A stretch of DNA of 19,976 nt. Origin: DASVXQ01 sp040414855 (GTDB lineage Bacteria; Actinomycetota; CALGFH01). Each line of letters starts with the position of its first letter. The first letter of the stretch is position 1. The DNA is taken from NCBI GenBank assembly GCA_040414855.1, contig JBEDUQ010000045.1:1-19976 (forward strand), read 5' to 3'. The notes under the pieces were generated by a model. The model saw nothing but the letters and a program-made list of their open reading frames with translations, had not been told where the DNA came from and searched no databases. Below, piece by piece: positions 5,473 to 12,365 of this stretch. Position numbers and translations under genes: made by a program.

Positions 5473-6366
5473 TCAGGGGTGGGTGCTGCCCTCGTGGTGG
5501 CGGTGGCCGGCCGGCTCGACCTGGATGGTCGAGTGGTCGATGTCGAAGTGGCCCCGCAGGCACTCGCACAGTCGGTCGAGCACCTGGCCGCTGGAGGAGG
5601 GGTCGGCCACCACGATGTGCGCGGACAGCACCGGCATGCCGCTGGTGATCGTCCAGGCGTGCAGGTCGTGGACCTCGACCACGCCACGCTCCTCGAGCAT
5701 GTGCTGGCGCACCTCGGCCAGGTCGATGCCCTTGGGGGCCGACTCCAGCAGCACGTCCAGCGCCTCCCTGAGCAGCTTCCAGGTACGCGGCAGGATCAGC
5801 GCGCTGACCACCGCGGAGGCGATCGCGTCCGCGCGCTGGAACCCGGTGAGCCAGATCGCCGCGGCGGCCACCAGCACCGCCGCCGAGCCGAAGGCGTCGT
5901 TCAGCACCTCGAGGAAGGCGCCGCGCACGTTCAGGCTGTGCGCCTGCCCCTGGCGCAGCAGGACCAGCGACACCGCGTTGGCGGCCAGACCGACCGCGCC
6001 GAACACCAGCATCGTGCCGCTGGCGACGGTCGGCGGTTCCAGCAGCCGCAGCGCCGCCTCGACCAGGATGTACACGCCGACCGCGAACAGCAGCAGGGCA
6101 TTGGCCACGGCGGCGAGGATCTCGAGCCGATACGACCCGAAGGTCCGGCTCGGGTGCGCGGGCCGGGCCGCGAACCACATGGCCAGCAGCGACAGGCCGA
6201 TCCCGCCGGCGTCGGTAGCCATGTGCCCCGCGTCCGCGAACAGCGTCAGGCTGCCGGACAGCACCGCACCGATCACCTCCACCACCAGGATGGTGCAGGT
6301 GATCCCGAGCACCATCGCGAGCCGCTTGCGGTGGTCGACGGTCCGGCGGGCGTGATCGTGGCTCAT
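5473..6366 (-). CDS. CDF-family divalent metal (zinc-type) exporter
   Basis: This is an inner-membrane cation diffusion facilitator that exports Zn2+ or similar ions in exchange for protons. The 297-residue protein has a His-containing N-terminus (MSHDH), about six membrane helices and a cytoplasmic C-terminal domain (VVEVHDLHAWTITSGMPVLSAHIVV). Its tail is His-rich (HRHHEGSTHP). The TM2 metal site DAGHMATD is intact (D45, H48, D52). In TM5 the usual HxxxD appears as ExxxD (E153, D157), which may alter metal choice. ATG 6366 shares one base with the TGA of the arsR gene (TGATG), so the pair is translationally coupled and almost certainly regulated by that sensor. Zn is most likely; Cd, Co or Mn cannot be excluded. 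Confidence 0.92.
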   Translation of the reverse strand: MSHDHARRTVDHRKRLAMVLGITCTILVVEVIGAVLSGSLTLFADAGHMATDAGGIGLSLLAMWFAARPAHPSRTFGSYRLEILAAVANALLLFAVGVYILVEAALRLLEPPTVASGTMLVFGAVGLAANAVSLVLLRQGQAHSLNVRGAFLEVLNDAFGSAAVLVAAAAIWLTGFQRADAIASAVVSALILPRTWKLLREALDVLLESAPKGIDLAEVRQHMLEERGVVEVHDLHAWTITSGMPVLSAHIVVADPSSSGQVLDRLCECLRGHFDIDHSTIQVEPAGHRHHEGSTHP

Positions 6367-6881
6367 CAGCCGGCGGCCGCTTTCCGCGCGTCCTGCGCTG
6401 TTGCCGCCGCGGCGCCCGCGTCCGCACCGGCCGAAGGCGCCGAAGGCGCCACGGGCCCGGCGCCGGGGGGAGTGGCGCCCGCGGGCGCGGCGGCGTCCCG
6501 GTCCTCGAGGGCGTGGCGGGTGCCCTGGGCGAAGATGTGCCGGATGTGCTCGTCGGCGAGGCGGTAGTAGGCGATCCGCCCGGCACGGCGGCGGGCGACC
6601 ACCCGATGGTCGCGCAGCAGCCGGAGCTGGTGGCTCATGGCCGACTGGCTGACCCCGAGCAGCAGCGCCAGGTCGCAGACGCACAGCTCGTCGGCGAGGC
6701 TGAGAGCGTGGACGATCCGCGCCCTGGTCCGGTCGGCGATGATCGCGAAGGTGGCGGCCACCTGGTCGGCGGTCGTCTCGTCGAGCACGTTGCCGACCAG
6801 CGGCCGGACGTGCTCGGGATGCAGGCTCGCCGCGCACTGCTCGAGCAGCTCCACGACCTCGACATCTGAACGATTGCGCAT
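6366..6881 (-). CDS. ArsR/SmtB-family metal-sensing repressor
   Basis: This winged-helix repressor releases DNA when metal binds. From ATG 6881 it has 171 residues. The alpha-5 zinc site matches DxHx10HxxE exactly (D110, H112, H123, E126). The alpha-3 region reads ELCVCDLA with C67 and C69, and Cys16 lies in the N-terminal arm. It therefore carries the ingredients of both the alpha-5 (zinc) and alpha-3N (Cd/Pb/thiol) sites, as in CadC/ZiaR types. The recognition helix is SQSAMSHQLRLLR. The tail of about 45 residues is Ala/Pro/Gly-rich and unusual for a family normally near 100-130 residues. A TAATGT -10 lies 7 nt before the ATG, and a dyad (6867-6888) covers the start. It is followed by its CDF exporter. 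An upstream in-frame start at 6941 is less likely. Confidence 0.9.
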   Translation of the reverse strand: MRNRSDVEVVELLEQCAASLHPEHVRPLVGNVLDETTADQVAATFAIIADRTRARIVHALSLADELCVCDLALLLGVSQSAMSHQLRLLRDHRVVARRRAGRIAYYRLADEHIRHIFAQGTRHALEDRDAAAPAGATPPGAGPVAPSAPSAGADAGAAAATAQDARKAAAG

Positions 6882-6894
6882 ACGTTCAACATTA
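6867..6894 (-). promoter_or_regulatory. arsR promoter and candidate operator dyad
   Basis: TGAACG (6867-6872) and CGTTCA (6883-6888) form an inverted repeat. The 10-bp spacer has its own TGCGCA centre. TGAAC/GTTCA half-sites are typical of SmtB/ArsR operators, although the spacing here is wider than in classical sites. The -10 TAATGT (6889-6894) abuts it and lies 7 nt before ATG 6881, so repressor binding would cover the transcript and translation start. Confidence 0.5.
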
Positions 6895-6972
6895 CACCGG
6901 TCCGCCCCGTGGAGCGCGCGCGCCGCGTACAACTCGCACACCGCTCGGATCGCTCGAATCGCTTACGGATCC

Positions 6973-7629
6973 CTACGGATCGTCGCGAATGAGGATGCCC
7001 GCCTGCGCCGCCAGACCCGGAGCCAGCCCGACCAGCTGCGTGGTGCTGAGGATCGCGCCGCCAAGCGAGTCGTATCCCCGCGCGATTTCCAGCTCGCTGC
7101 CGCGGAGGTCCACCTCCTCGAGGCTGGCCCCCGAGAAATCGACGCCGACGAGGCGGCAGCCCTCGAACCGCACCGAGCGCAGACCGGCCCGGCCGAAGTC
7201 GGCCTCGCCGAGCATGCAGCGCTCGAAGCTGACGTCGGTGAGCTTCGCGCCGCGGAGGTTCACGGCGTCCAGCTTGCAGTCGCGGAAGGTCACCCGCTGG
7301 AGCCTGGCGTCGTACAGCTCCGCGCCGGCGAGCAGGCTGTCGGCCACCAGCGCGTCGCGCCAGGAGCTCTCGGCGAGGTCGATCTCGACCCCACGGAGCC
7401 GTTCGACGGCGACGTCGTGGAACGCCGCGCCGGGAAGCTCGCAGCGGTCCAGGACGCAGCCCGTGAAGCGGCAGCCGAGGAAGTGGGCGCGCTCGGCGAC
7501 GGCGCCGTCAAGCTGAAGGTCAGTGAACGCGACCGCCTCGTAGGTCGTCTCCGCCAACGGGTCGTGCGCACCGGCCGGCTCCAGAACCGACGGGATGCGC
7601 GGGATCGCGGGTCGCGCACCTCGGGCCAA
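6973..7629 (-). CDS. Pentapeptide-repeat protein
   Basis: The product of about 218 residues is built of A(D/N)Lxx-type pentapeptide repeats, such as FTDLQLDGAVAERAHF, GAELYDARL, VNLRGAKLTDVSFE, LGEADFGRAGL and VDFSGASLEEVDLRGSEL. It should fold as a right-handed quadrilateral beta helix. Family members include DNA-mimic gyrase protectors (Qnr, MfpA) and many proteins of unknown role, and the sequence does not decide between them. The listed start is TTG 7629, 6 nt after the upstream DinB stop, with no good ribosome site. A later start is possible because repeats begin only near residue 30. Close spacing suggests co-transcription with the DinB-like gene. Confidence 0.82.
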   Translation of the reverse strand: MARGARPAIPRIPSVLEPAGAHDPLAETTYEAVAFTDLQLDGAVAERAHFLGCRFTGCVLDRCELPGAAFHDVAVERLRGVEIDLAESSWRDALVADSLLAGAELYDARLQRVTFRDCKLDAVNLRGAKLTDVSFERCMLGEADFGRAGLRSVRFEGCRLVGVDFSGASLEEVDLRGSELEIARGYDSLGGAILSTTQLVGLAPGLAAQAGILIRDDP

Positions 7630-7635
7630 AGCCGC

Positions 7636-8238
7636 TCAGCACCCGCGGGTCCAGGTGTAGAGGTCCCTGATGAAGGCGATCTCGGCGGTGTGGTGGATGT
7701 ACTCGCGGTTCATCCACCAGAGGATGTCGATCAGCGGCAGCTTCGGATCGAGCCCGTGCGGATAGCTGCTGCGCCCGACCTGCTCCAGCTCGGCCGCGGG
7801 CAGGCCGAACACCGTACGCCAGCGGTCGGTGGCCTCGGCGAGGGCGGCGATCGCCGCGTCCGCGGTCGCCGGCCACTCGATGTCGTCCATGGTCAGCGAA
7901 CGGGTCCCGAGCGTGTAGTCGTAGCGCATGCGCTGCATCGCGATCAGGTGCGCGACCAGCCAGGCGATGGTGCGCAGCGGCGGCGGGTCGGGCTCGGGCC
8001 GCGCCCACTCCATCAGCACGGCGCCCCCGCCGAAGCTCGCCTGGGTCCTGACCTCGCCCGGGCGCCGCAGGCTCAAGGCTCCCGGCACCGGCTCCCACAG
8101 GTACTCGTCGTCGGTGAGGCCCTTCACGCGCTGCTCGAAGATCCCTCGCGAGGTGTCGAACTGCGCCGCCAGCAGCGCCTTGGCGGGACGCTCGTCGGCC
8201 GCCCGCGGGACGGCCGCGTGCTCATTTTGCTCGTCCAT
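7636..8238 (-). CDS. DinB-superfamily protein
   Basis: The 200-residue product fits the DinB four-helix fold, a family of metal- or thiol-dependent enzymes. Members include bacillithiol and mycothiol S-transferases and maleylpyruvate isomerases. Features are the early helix ALLAAQFDTSRGIFEQRVKGLTDDEYLWEP, the motif TIAWLVAHLIAM with a likely metal His, and the C-terminal WWMNREYIHHTAEIAFIRDLY with two candidate metal His residues. Actinobacteria use mycothiol, so a thiol-transfer role is plausible but unproven. ATG 8238 follows a TGC-TAGATT extended -10 by 6 nt, suggesting a leaderless mRNA. Confidence 0.8.
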   Translation of the reverse strand: MDEQNEHAAVPRAADERPAKALLAAQFDTSRGIFEQRVKGLTDDEYLWEPVPGALSLRRPGEVRTQASFGGGAVLMEWARPEPDPPPLRTIAWLVAHLIAMQRMRYDYTLGTRSLTMDDIEWPATADAAIAALAEATDRWRTVFGLPAAELEQVGRSSYPHGLDPKLPLIDILWWMNREYIHHTAEIAFIRDLYTWTRGC

Positions 8239-8244
8239 CGCGGC

Positions 8245-8253
8245 AATCTAGCA
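8245..8253 (-). promoter_or_regulatory. Extended -10 for a leaderless DinB transcript
   Basis: TGC-TAGATT on the minus strand is followed by 6 nt and the ATG at 8238. No Shine-Dalgarno sequence lies in the gap. Confidence 0.5.
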
Positions 8254-8290
8254 GGCCGCTGGGACAGCCAGCCCAACGGGGCCCGGGACA

Positions 8291-8349
8291 CGAACGGCGG
8301 GCTCCCCGCGACGCGAACGGCGGGCTCCCGGATCGCGGGAGCCCGCCGT
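8291..8349. terminator. Hairpin terminator with duplicated 5' arm
   Basis: A 14-bp stem (8317-8330 with 8336-8349, loop GATCG) lies downstream of the protease gene. The 16-bp sequence CGAACGGCGGGCTCCC occurs twice (8291-8306 and 8314-8329), so either copy can pair with the single right arm. There is no clear U tract. Confidence 0.65.
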
Positions 8350-8403
8350 CGCCGTCCCTTCTCGCCCGGAGAATCGCCCGATCCTGCTACATGGCTGACA
8401 GAG

Positions 8404-9029
8404 CTAGACGAGGGTCACCCCGAAGACGCTCAGCGCCTCGTCGGCCGGCTGGAAGAAGGAGCGGAAGCCGGTCTGGCTGCGCGATCCGACGGTGCCGCCG
8501 GAGGTCATGCCCTGCGCCTGGGTGCCGGCGAACAGCGAACCGCCGCTGTCGCCGGGCTGGACGCAGACGTTGGTGGTGGTCAGGCCGAACACCGTCTCTG
8601 CGGGTAGTTCACGGTGGTGTTGTACTGGAGCACCCTGCCGCAGGTGGTGCCGGTGGTCGAGCCGGTCTTGCAGACGGCCCCGTTGACCGGGACCCGGGTG
8701 GAGCCGGTGATGTCCTGGAAGGCGCCGTTGTTGAGGACGCCGCCCTGGGGCTGGAGCTGGGCGGGGTTGGCGATGCGGATCGCGCCGAAGTCGTCACCCG
8801 GGAACCTGGACGCCGCGGTCGTGCCGATGGTCAGCCCGCCGCTGGTCCTCCAGGTGGTGCCGATGTTGGTGCAGTGGCCGGCGGTGATCACGTACAGGTT
8901 GCCGCTGGCGGCGCGGACGATGAAGCCCGCCGAGCAACGTGAGCTGCCGGTGAGGATCGCCTGGCCGCCGAAGAAGGCGGTGGTCGACACGCAAGACATT
9001 GTCAAGACAAACAATGAAAGGGTGCGCAA
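8404..9029 (-). pseudogene. Streptogrisin/alpha-lytic-type serine protease, frameshifted and 5'-truncated
   Basis: This is a secreted chymotrypsin-fold (S1 family) protease in two frames. The first part (9029-8580) carries mature-protein blocks SSRCSAGFIVR, the catalytic His in ITAGHC, and the Asp in FPGDDFGAIRI. It then reads to NYPQRRCSA and a stop. The second frame resumes with AETVFGLTTTNVCVQPGDSGGSLF, which has the catalytic Ser, and ends FFQPADEALSVFGVTLV, as in streptogrisins. One missing base near 8600-8604, beside a GGG run, explains the break. The N-terminus begins almost at the mature enzyme. The normal signal peptide and pro-region are absent, and an in-frame stop lies at 9051-9053. 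A short hydrophobic stretch (LSLFVLTMS) from a TTG is a poor substitute. It could be a decayed gene or assembly error, but the missing prepro region argues for decay. Confidence 0.85.
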
Positions 9030-9058
9030 ACCCGAAGAGGCAGCGGACGCTCATGCGT

Positions 9059-9163
9059 GCCGGAGGGCTCGCGCGCGCCGCAGGGCTCGGAGCTGCCGCA
9101 GGACTCGGGCGCGCCGGAAAGCGCGGAGATGCCGCAGGCCTCGGGGATCCCGTAGGGCCCGTC
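9059..9163. repeat. 18-bp tandem repeat array
   Basis: Six imperfect copies begin at 9059, 9077, 9095, 9113, 9131 and 9149. The best match is GCCGCAGGnCTCGGG followed by three variable bases. The period is exactly six codons, so the array stays open in several frames. On the minus strand it reads as hexapeptides such as GIPEAC, GAPESC and GSSEPC, directly in frame after the stop of the ABM gene. Confidence 0.75.
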
Positions 9164-9454
9164 TCAGGCGATCGGGACCATGATCTCGCGGACGCGTTCC
9201 AGCAGCAGCGGCGAGACCTTGCCCTCGATCAGCCGCCTGAAGTGGGGTGTCCGCTGGTGCGCGTCGAACGCCTCCTCGTCGCGGTACTCCTCGTACAGCA
9301 GGAACACGTCACGGTCCGAGGGCGACCTGGTCGGGCGGTAGAGCAGGCAGCCGGGCTCGCTACCGCGGACCGCGGCCATCATCTCCAGCAGCAGCGCCTC
9401 CACCTGGTCGCCCTGCCCTAGCCTGGTCCGATAGCGCACGATCAGCGCCAGCAC
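9164..9454 (-). CDS. ABM-domain monooxygenase-like protein
   Basis: The 96-residue product is a single antibiotic-biosynthesis-monooxygenase (ABM, dimeric ferredoxin-like) domain. It has LALIVRYRTRLGQGD, the core SEPGCLLYRPTRSPSDRDVFLLYEEYRDEEAFDAHQRTPHF, and a final strand. Relatives include quinol monooxygenase YgiN and polyketide monooxygenases, which act without cofactors; others have no known activity. The start is GTG 9454, preceded by GGAGGAGGG at 9459-9467. This ribosome site and the start lie inside the 3' end of the upstream glycosyltransferase frame, giving a 95-bp overlap. The two are probably co-transcribed, but a functional link is not evident. Confidence 0.85.
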   Translation of the reverse strand: MLALIVRYRTRLGQGDQVEALLLEMMAAVRGSEPGCLLYRPTRSPSDRDVFLLYEEYRDEEAFDAHQRTPHFRRLIEGKVSPLLLERVREIMVPIA

Positions 9455-10787
9455 GAGTCCCTCCTCCGCTCCGCGACGGCCCCGCCGCCCAATAGCCTAG
9501 ACGGTCGTCGCGCAGCAGCACGCTCCACACCAGCAGGTTGAGCGGGTAGATCAGGTAGCCGAGCCGTCCAGCGGGCGCCAGCAGGACCGCCAGCGCGATC
9601 AGCAGGCCGGCGTGCCTCGCGGCGACCGAGACGCTCGCCGGCCGCCACCTGGTCGCCAGCAGCACCCCGGTCGCGACCACCACCGCGCCGAGCCCGACCG
9701 CGATCGCTCCCCTGGCCTGTGGGAAGGGCCTGGCAAGCAGCTGGCCGACGGTCAGGCCGCGGGCGATGGTCGGCTGGCCGGCGAGGCCGAGCGGGAACAG
9801 CACGGCGCTGTTCACCAACGCCCTGAAGTTCCAGAGGGCGAACGGCGCCACCACCACCGCCACCACCGCCCCCGCCGACCCGATGAACCTCCAGCTGGCG
9901 CGCCGGCCGTTGGCGTCCCACGCCGCCAGCGCCAGCAGCGGCAGCGCCAGCCAGGCCGTCTGTTTGGTGGCGGCCGCGATCCCCGCGACCAGGCCGGCGG
10001 CGACCGGACGGCCGCGCTGCTCCAGGACCACCGTCAGCAGCAGCAGCGAGAGCACGGCGATGTCGTCGCCGCCTCCGGTCAGGTAGCGTGCGCCGGTCGG
10101 CAGGATCAGCAGCACCATGAGGATCCGCAGGCGCGCCTCGCCCGACGCGCCTGACAGCCGGAGCGCCAGCACGGCCGCCGCGAGCGACACCACCGCGAAG
10201 CCCACCCTGGCGTCGGTCAGCGGACTCGCGCCGAGCTTCGCCCTTGGCACGCCAAAGGCGAAGATCGCCGGCAGGTAGGGAATGTGTTTCCACACGCCCG
10301 GCGGATAGCTTCGCAGCAGACCGTAGCCGTAGGAGCCGGTGTAGGGGTCGTGGCCGTGCAGGAGGTTGGCCGCGCCGCGCTCGATCAGCAGCACCTCGGA
10401 CTGGACGTGGAAGCTGTCGCCGTACCCCGCGCGCCAGGCGATCTCCAGCGAAAGCGGCGCGACCAGCACGCCCGCCAGGACCAGCCCCGCAAGCACCGTC
10501 CGCACCCTCAGCGGGCGCTGCGCCGGTCGCCTCCGCCAGCGCAGCGCCAGCAGCAGCGCCACCACGGCGCCTGCCGCGTAGGGCGCGAACGCGAGCCTCC
10601 CCCACTCGCGCTGCAAAGGAATCTGGTCGACAAGGGCCCCGACGCCCGCAACCAGGGCGGCCGCGCCGTACAGCGCTGCGTCCCACCCCGCCTGCGACGC
10701 CGGCCGCGCGCGAGGAGCTTTGGGCCACCGGCCGATGCGGGGCGATGGCAACGGCAGCCGGGCGCGACCGAGCGCCACCTGGCGCAT
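9360..10787 (-). CDS. Polytopic membrane glycosyltransferase, GT87-like (GT-C fold)
   Basis: The 475-residue protein has about ten hydrophobic helices. The first long extracytoplasmic loop carries AGYGDSFHVQSEVLLIERGAAN followed by LLHGHDPYTGSYGYG, the arrangement of GT87/DUF2029 polyprenyl-phosphate-mannose-dependent mannosyltransferases. In those an acidic residue after TM1 is catalytic and the xGxDPY motif follows. In actinobacteria such enzymes build cell-envelope glycans or lipoglycans; this role is inferred. The ATG at 10787 starts a basic N-terminus. The last 45 or so residues after LGYWAAG are Gly/Arg/Ala-rich and run over the next gene's start. The true end may therefore be nearer 9500, with a frameshift, or the overlap may be real. 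Confidence 0.78.
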   Translation of the reverse strand: MRQVALGRARLPLPSPRIGRWPKAPRARPASQAGWDAALYGAAALVAGVGALVDQIPLQREWGRLAFAPYAAGAVVALLLALRWRRRPAQRPLRVRTVLAGLVLAGVLVAPLSLEIAWRAGYGDSFHVQSEVLLIERGAANLLHGHDPYTGSYGYGLLRSYPPGVWKHIPYLPAIFAFGVPRAKLGASPLTDARVGFAVVSLAAAVLALRLSGASGEARLRILMVLLILPTGARYLTGGGDDIAVLSLLLLTVVLEQRGRPVAAGLVAGIAAATKQTAWLALPLLALAAWDANGRRASWRFIGSAGAVVAVVVAPFALWNFRALVNSAVLFPLGLAGQPTIARGLTVGQLLARPFPQARGAIAVGLGAVVVATGVLLATRWRPASVSVAARHAGLLIALAVLLAPAGRLGYLIYPLNLLVWSVLLRDDRLGYWAAGPSRSGGGTRAGADRALSDQARAGRPGGGAAAGDDGRGPR

Positions 10788-11136
10788 CAGCTCGACGCGC
10801 CCTCCAGGCCGGAAACGGGCACTCGCGGCTCGGCCCGGCGGCTCTCGACAACGCCCACTTCGCTCCCCCGGATCGCCCGAACGCTCGGTGCGGGGCCGTT
10901 CAGTGCGTTGATCGTCCAGGTCGCGCGTTCCCTGTAGGCGGTAGGCGCCGCGGACGGCTCACCTCGTTTGGTGTGGCGAGCCTCGCGTACGGGAGGATTC
11001 AGGGCATGGACGGCGGCATCTGCGCCGATCGACACCTGGGACGGGAAGAACCCTCGGGTGCTTGGTCCCCTCCGCGAGGAACATCCGCCGATTTCTTGAC
11101 GCCGCCGCTTCGTTCGGGGTGCTGCCCGCTCGGCGC
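10788..11136. other. Intergenic stretch, no gene recognised
   Basis: This lies between the HAD hydrolase stop and the glycosyltransferase start. A minus-strand frame stays open and ends with an ATGA overlap on the glycosyltransferase start. Its predicted protein is low-complexity, without a domain or ribosome site, and its upstream part runs antiphase inside the HAD gene. I see no riboswitch or terminator that I can name. Confidence 0.5.
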
Positions 11137-11757
11137 TCAGGAGCCGGTCAACAGCCTGTCGACCTCGGCGATCGCCTGCGCGGCCGTCTCGAAGCGCACC
11201 CCGCGCATGCCCAGCTCGCGGGCGGCCGCGACCCACGCCTCGTTGTCGTCGACGAACACGGCCTCGGCCGGTCGCACGCCGAGCCGCTCGCAGGTGCGCA
11301 GGTAGATCTCGGGCTCCGGCTTGCCGATGCCCTCCTCGTGGGAGTAGACGATCAGGTCGGTCATGGCCCCGAAGCCGTAGCGTGCCTCCTCGACGCGGCG
11401 CGCGCCCACCATGCTGTTGCTCAGCATCGCCGTGCGGTAGCGCGGCCGCAGGCTCTCGAAATAGCTCGCAACCTCAGTGTCCAGCTCGCCGGCGTACCAG
11501 TCCCACTGGTCGGCCAGGAACTCGTCCAGCAGCGGACCGTCCAGCCCGTACAGCTCGCCGAGCGCCCGCTCGAACGCCTGCTCCGAGATCGTCCCGAAGG
11601 CGGCGTCGAGTCCCAGCCCGGAGCCGCGCAGCCGCCGCTCGAACTCGCCGGACGGAAATCCCATGCGCGCATCCCAGCGAGCACCGAGCACCTCCCAGCC
11701 CTCGGTGCGCTCCAGTACGCCGCCGATGTCGAACACCACCGCCCTGACCGCGCTCAC
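11137..11757 (-). CDS. HAD-superfamily hydrolase (subfamily IA)
   Basis: This is a cytoplasmic phosphatase-like hydrolase of 206 residues. Motif I is VVFDIGGVL, with the nucleophile Asp10 but Gly at the +2 position where phosphatases usually have Asp. This is as in YihX-like and epoxide-hydrolase-N-terminal-like members. Motif II is MLSNS, motif III the Lys in GIGKPEPEIY, and motif IV is FVDDNE. An alpha-helical cap lies between motifs I and II. The start is GTG 11757. It lies 35 bp downstream of the MarR gene on the same strand and may be co-transcribed. The substrate is not predictable. Confidence 0.88.
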   Translation of the reverse strand: MSAVRAVVFDIGGVLERTEGWEVLGARWDARMGFPSGEFERRLRGSGLGLDAAFGTISEQAFERALGELYGLDGPLLDEFLADQWDWYAGELDTEVASYFESLRPRYRTAMLSNSMVGARRVEEARYGFGAMTDLIVYSHEEGIGKPEPEIYLRTCERLGVRPAEAVFVDDNEAWVAAARELGMRGVRFETAAQAIAEVDRLLTGS

Positions 11758-11792
11758 GGCCAGAGTCTCCCATGGGCTGAAACTCCGGCGGC

Positions 11793-12245
11793 TCAGTGGG
11801 GGCGGTGGCGACTGGCGATCGTCTCCAGCGCCGCGGCGACCTCGCGGAGCTGCGTGCCGGTGAGCTGACCGCTGAAGTGCTCGCGGATGCCGCGGAGGTG
11901 GGTCCTGGCCGCGCGGCGCACCACCCGGCGGCCTTCCTCGGTCAGGTGGGCGAGCATCACCCTGGCGTCGCCGGCCGAACGCTCGCGGCGCACCAGCCCG
12001 GCCTCGACCAGCCGGTCGACCACACGGGTGAGCCCGCTCGGCGACATCAGCACCCGCTCGGCCAGGTCGGTCATGCGCAGCGACCGCTCCGACGCTCTGG
12101 CGAGGCGGAGCAGCACGTCGTAGCCGTTGAGCGGAAGGTCGTGCTCGGAGCGCAGCTCAGCGTCGAGCCTGCGGACCACCTGATGGTGTGCGTGCAGGAA
12201 CGCCTGCCAGGCCCGCAGCTCCGCGTCGTTCAGTCTCGCCTCCAC
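11793..12245 (-). CDS. MarR-family transcriptional regulator
   Basis: From GTG 12245 the product has 150 residues. It has an N-terminal dimerisation helix (AWQAFLHAHHQVVRRLDAEL) and helix-turn-helix (LRMTDLAERVLMSPSGLTRVVDRLVEAGLVRRE). The wing has the conserved D-x-R (AGDARVMLAHLTEEG), followed by C-terminal helices. The extension upstream of 12245 in this frame is basic, unlike the family, and crosses the opposite promoter region, so I excluded it. The gene diverges from the LLM oxidoreductase across about 120 bp. A MarR-type inverted repeat at 12270-12283 suggests autoregulation and control of the oxidoreductase. Confidence 0.87.
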   Translation of the reverse strand: MEARLNDAELRAWQAFLHAHHQVVRRLDAELRSEHDLPLNGYDVLLRLARASERSLRMTDLAERVLMSPSGLTRVVDRLVEAGLVRRERSAGDARVMLAHLTEEGRRVVRRAARTHLRGIREHFSGQLTGTQLREVAAALETIASRHRPH

Positions 12246-12269
12246 AGTGCCAGAGTGTCGCCCCCGAAG

Positions 12270-12283
12270 CTTGCGGCTGCAAG
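12270..12283. promoter_or_regulatory. Candidate MarR operator
   Basis: CTTGC-GGCT-GCAAG is a 5-bp inverted repeat with a 4-bp spacer, 25 bp upstream of the marR-type gene and 83 bp upstream of the LLM gene. The TTGC/GCAA half-sites resemble known MarR operators. The assignment is inferred from position and sequence only. Confidence 0.4.
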
Positions 12284-12365
12284 TACCTGTCCCGACTGCT
12301 ATCGTTTCGCAGCGCAAATATTGTCCTGGGAAGGACCTGGCGGCTCCGATCGGGAGGATGGACCA

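Noticed and set aside
4106..6355. 749-residue plus-strand frame across metG and the CDF gene
   Set aside because: It spans two clear minus-strand genes and the metG leader and has no recognisable domain.
6637..8607. 656-residue plus-strand frame across arsR, the pentapeptide gene and the DinB-like gene
   Set aside because: Shadow of three supported genes. Its apparent regularity comes from the pentapeptide repeats on the other strand.
10787..11236. 149-residue minus-strand frame ending in ATGA on the glycosyltransferase start
   Set aside because: Its N-terminal third runs antiphase within the HAD gene and the rest is Arg/Ala low-complexity. The 4-bp overlap is probably coincidence.
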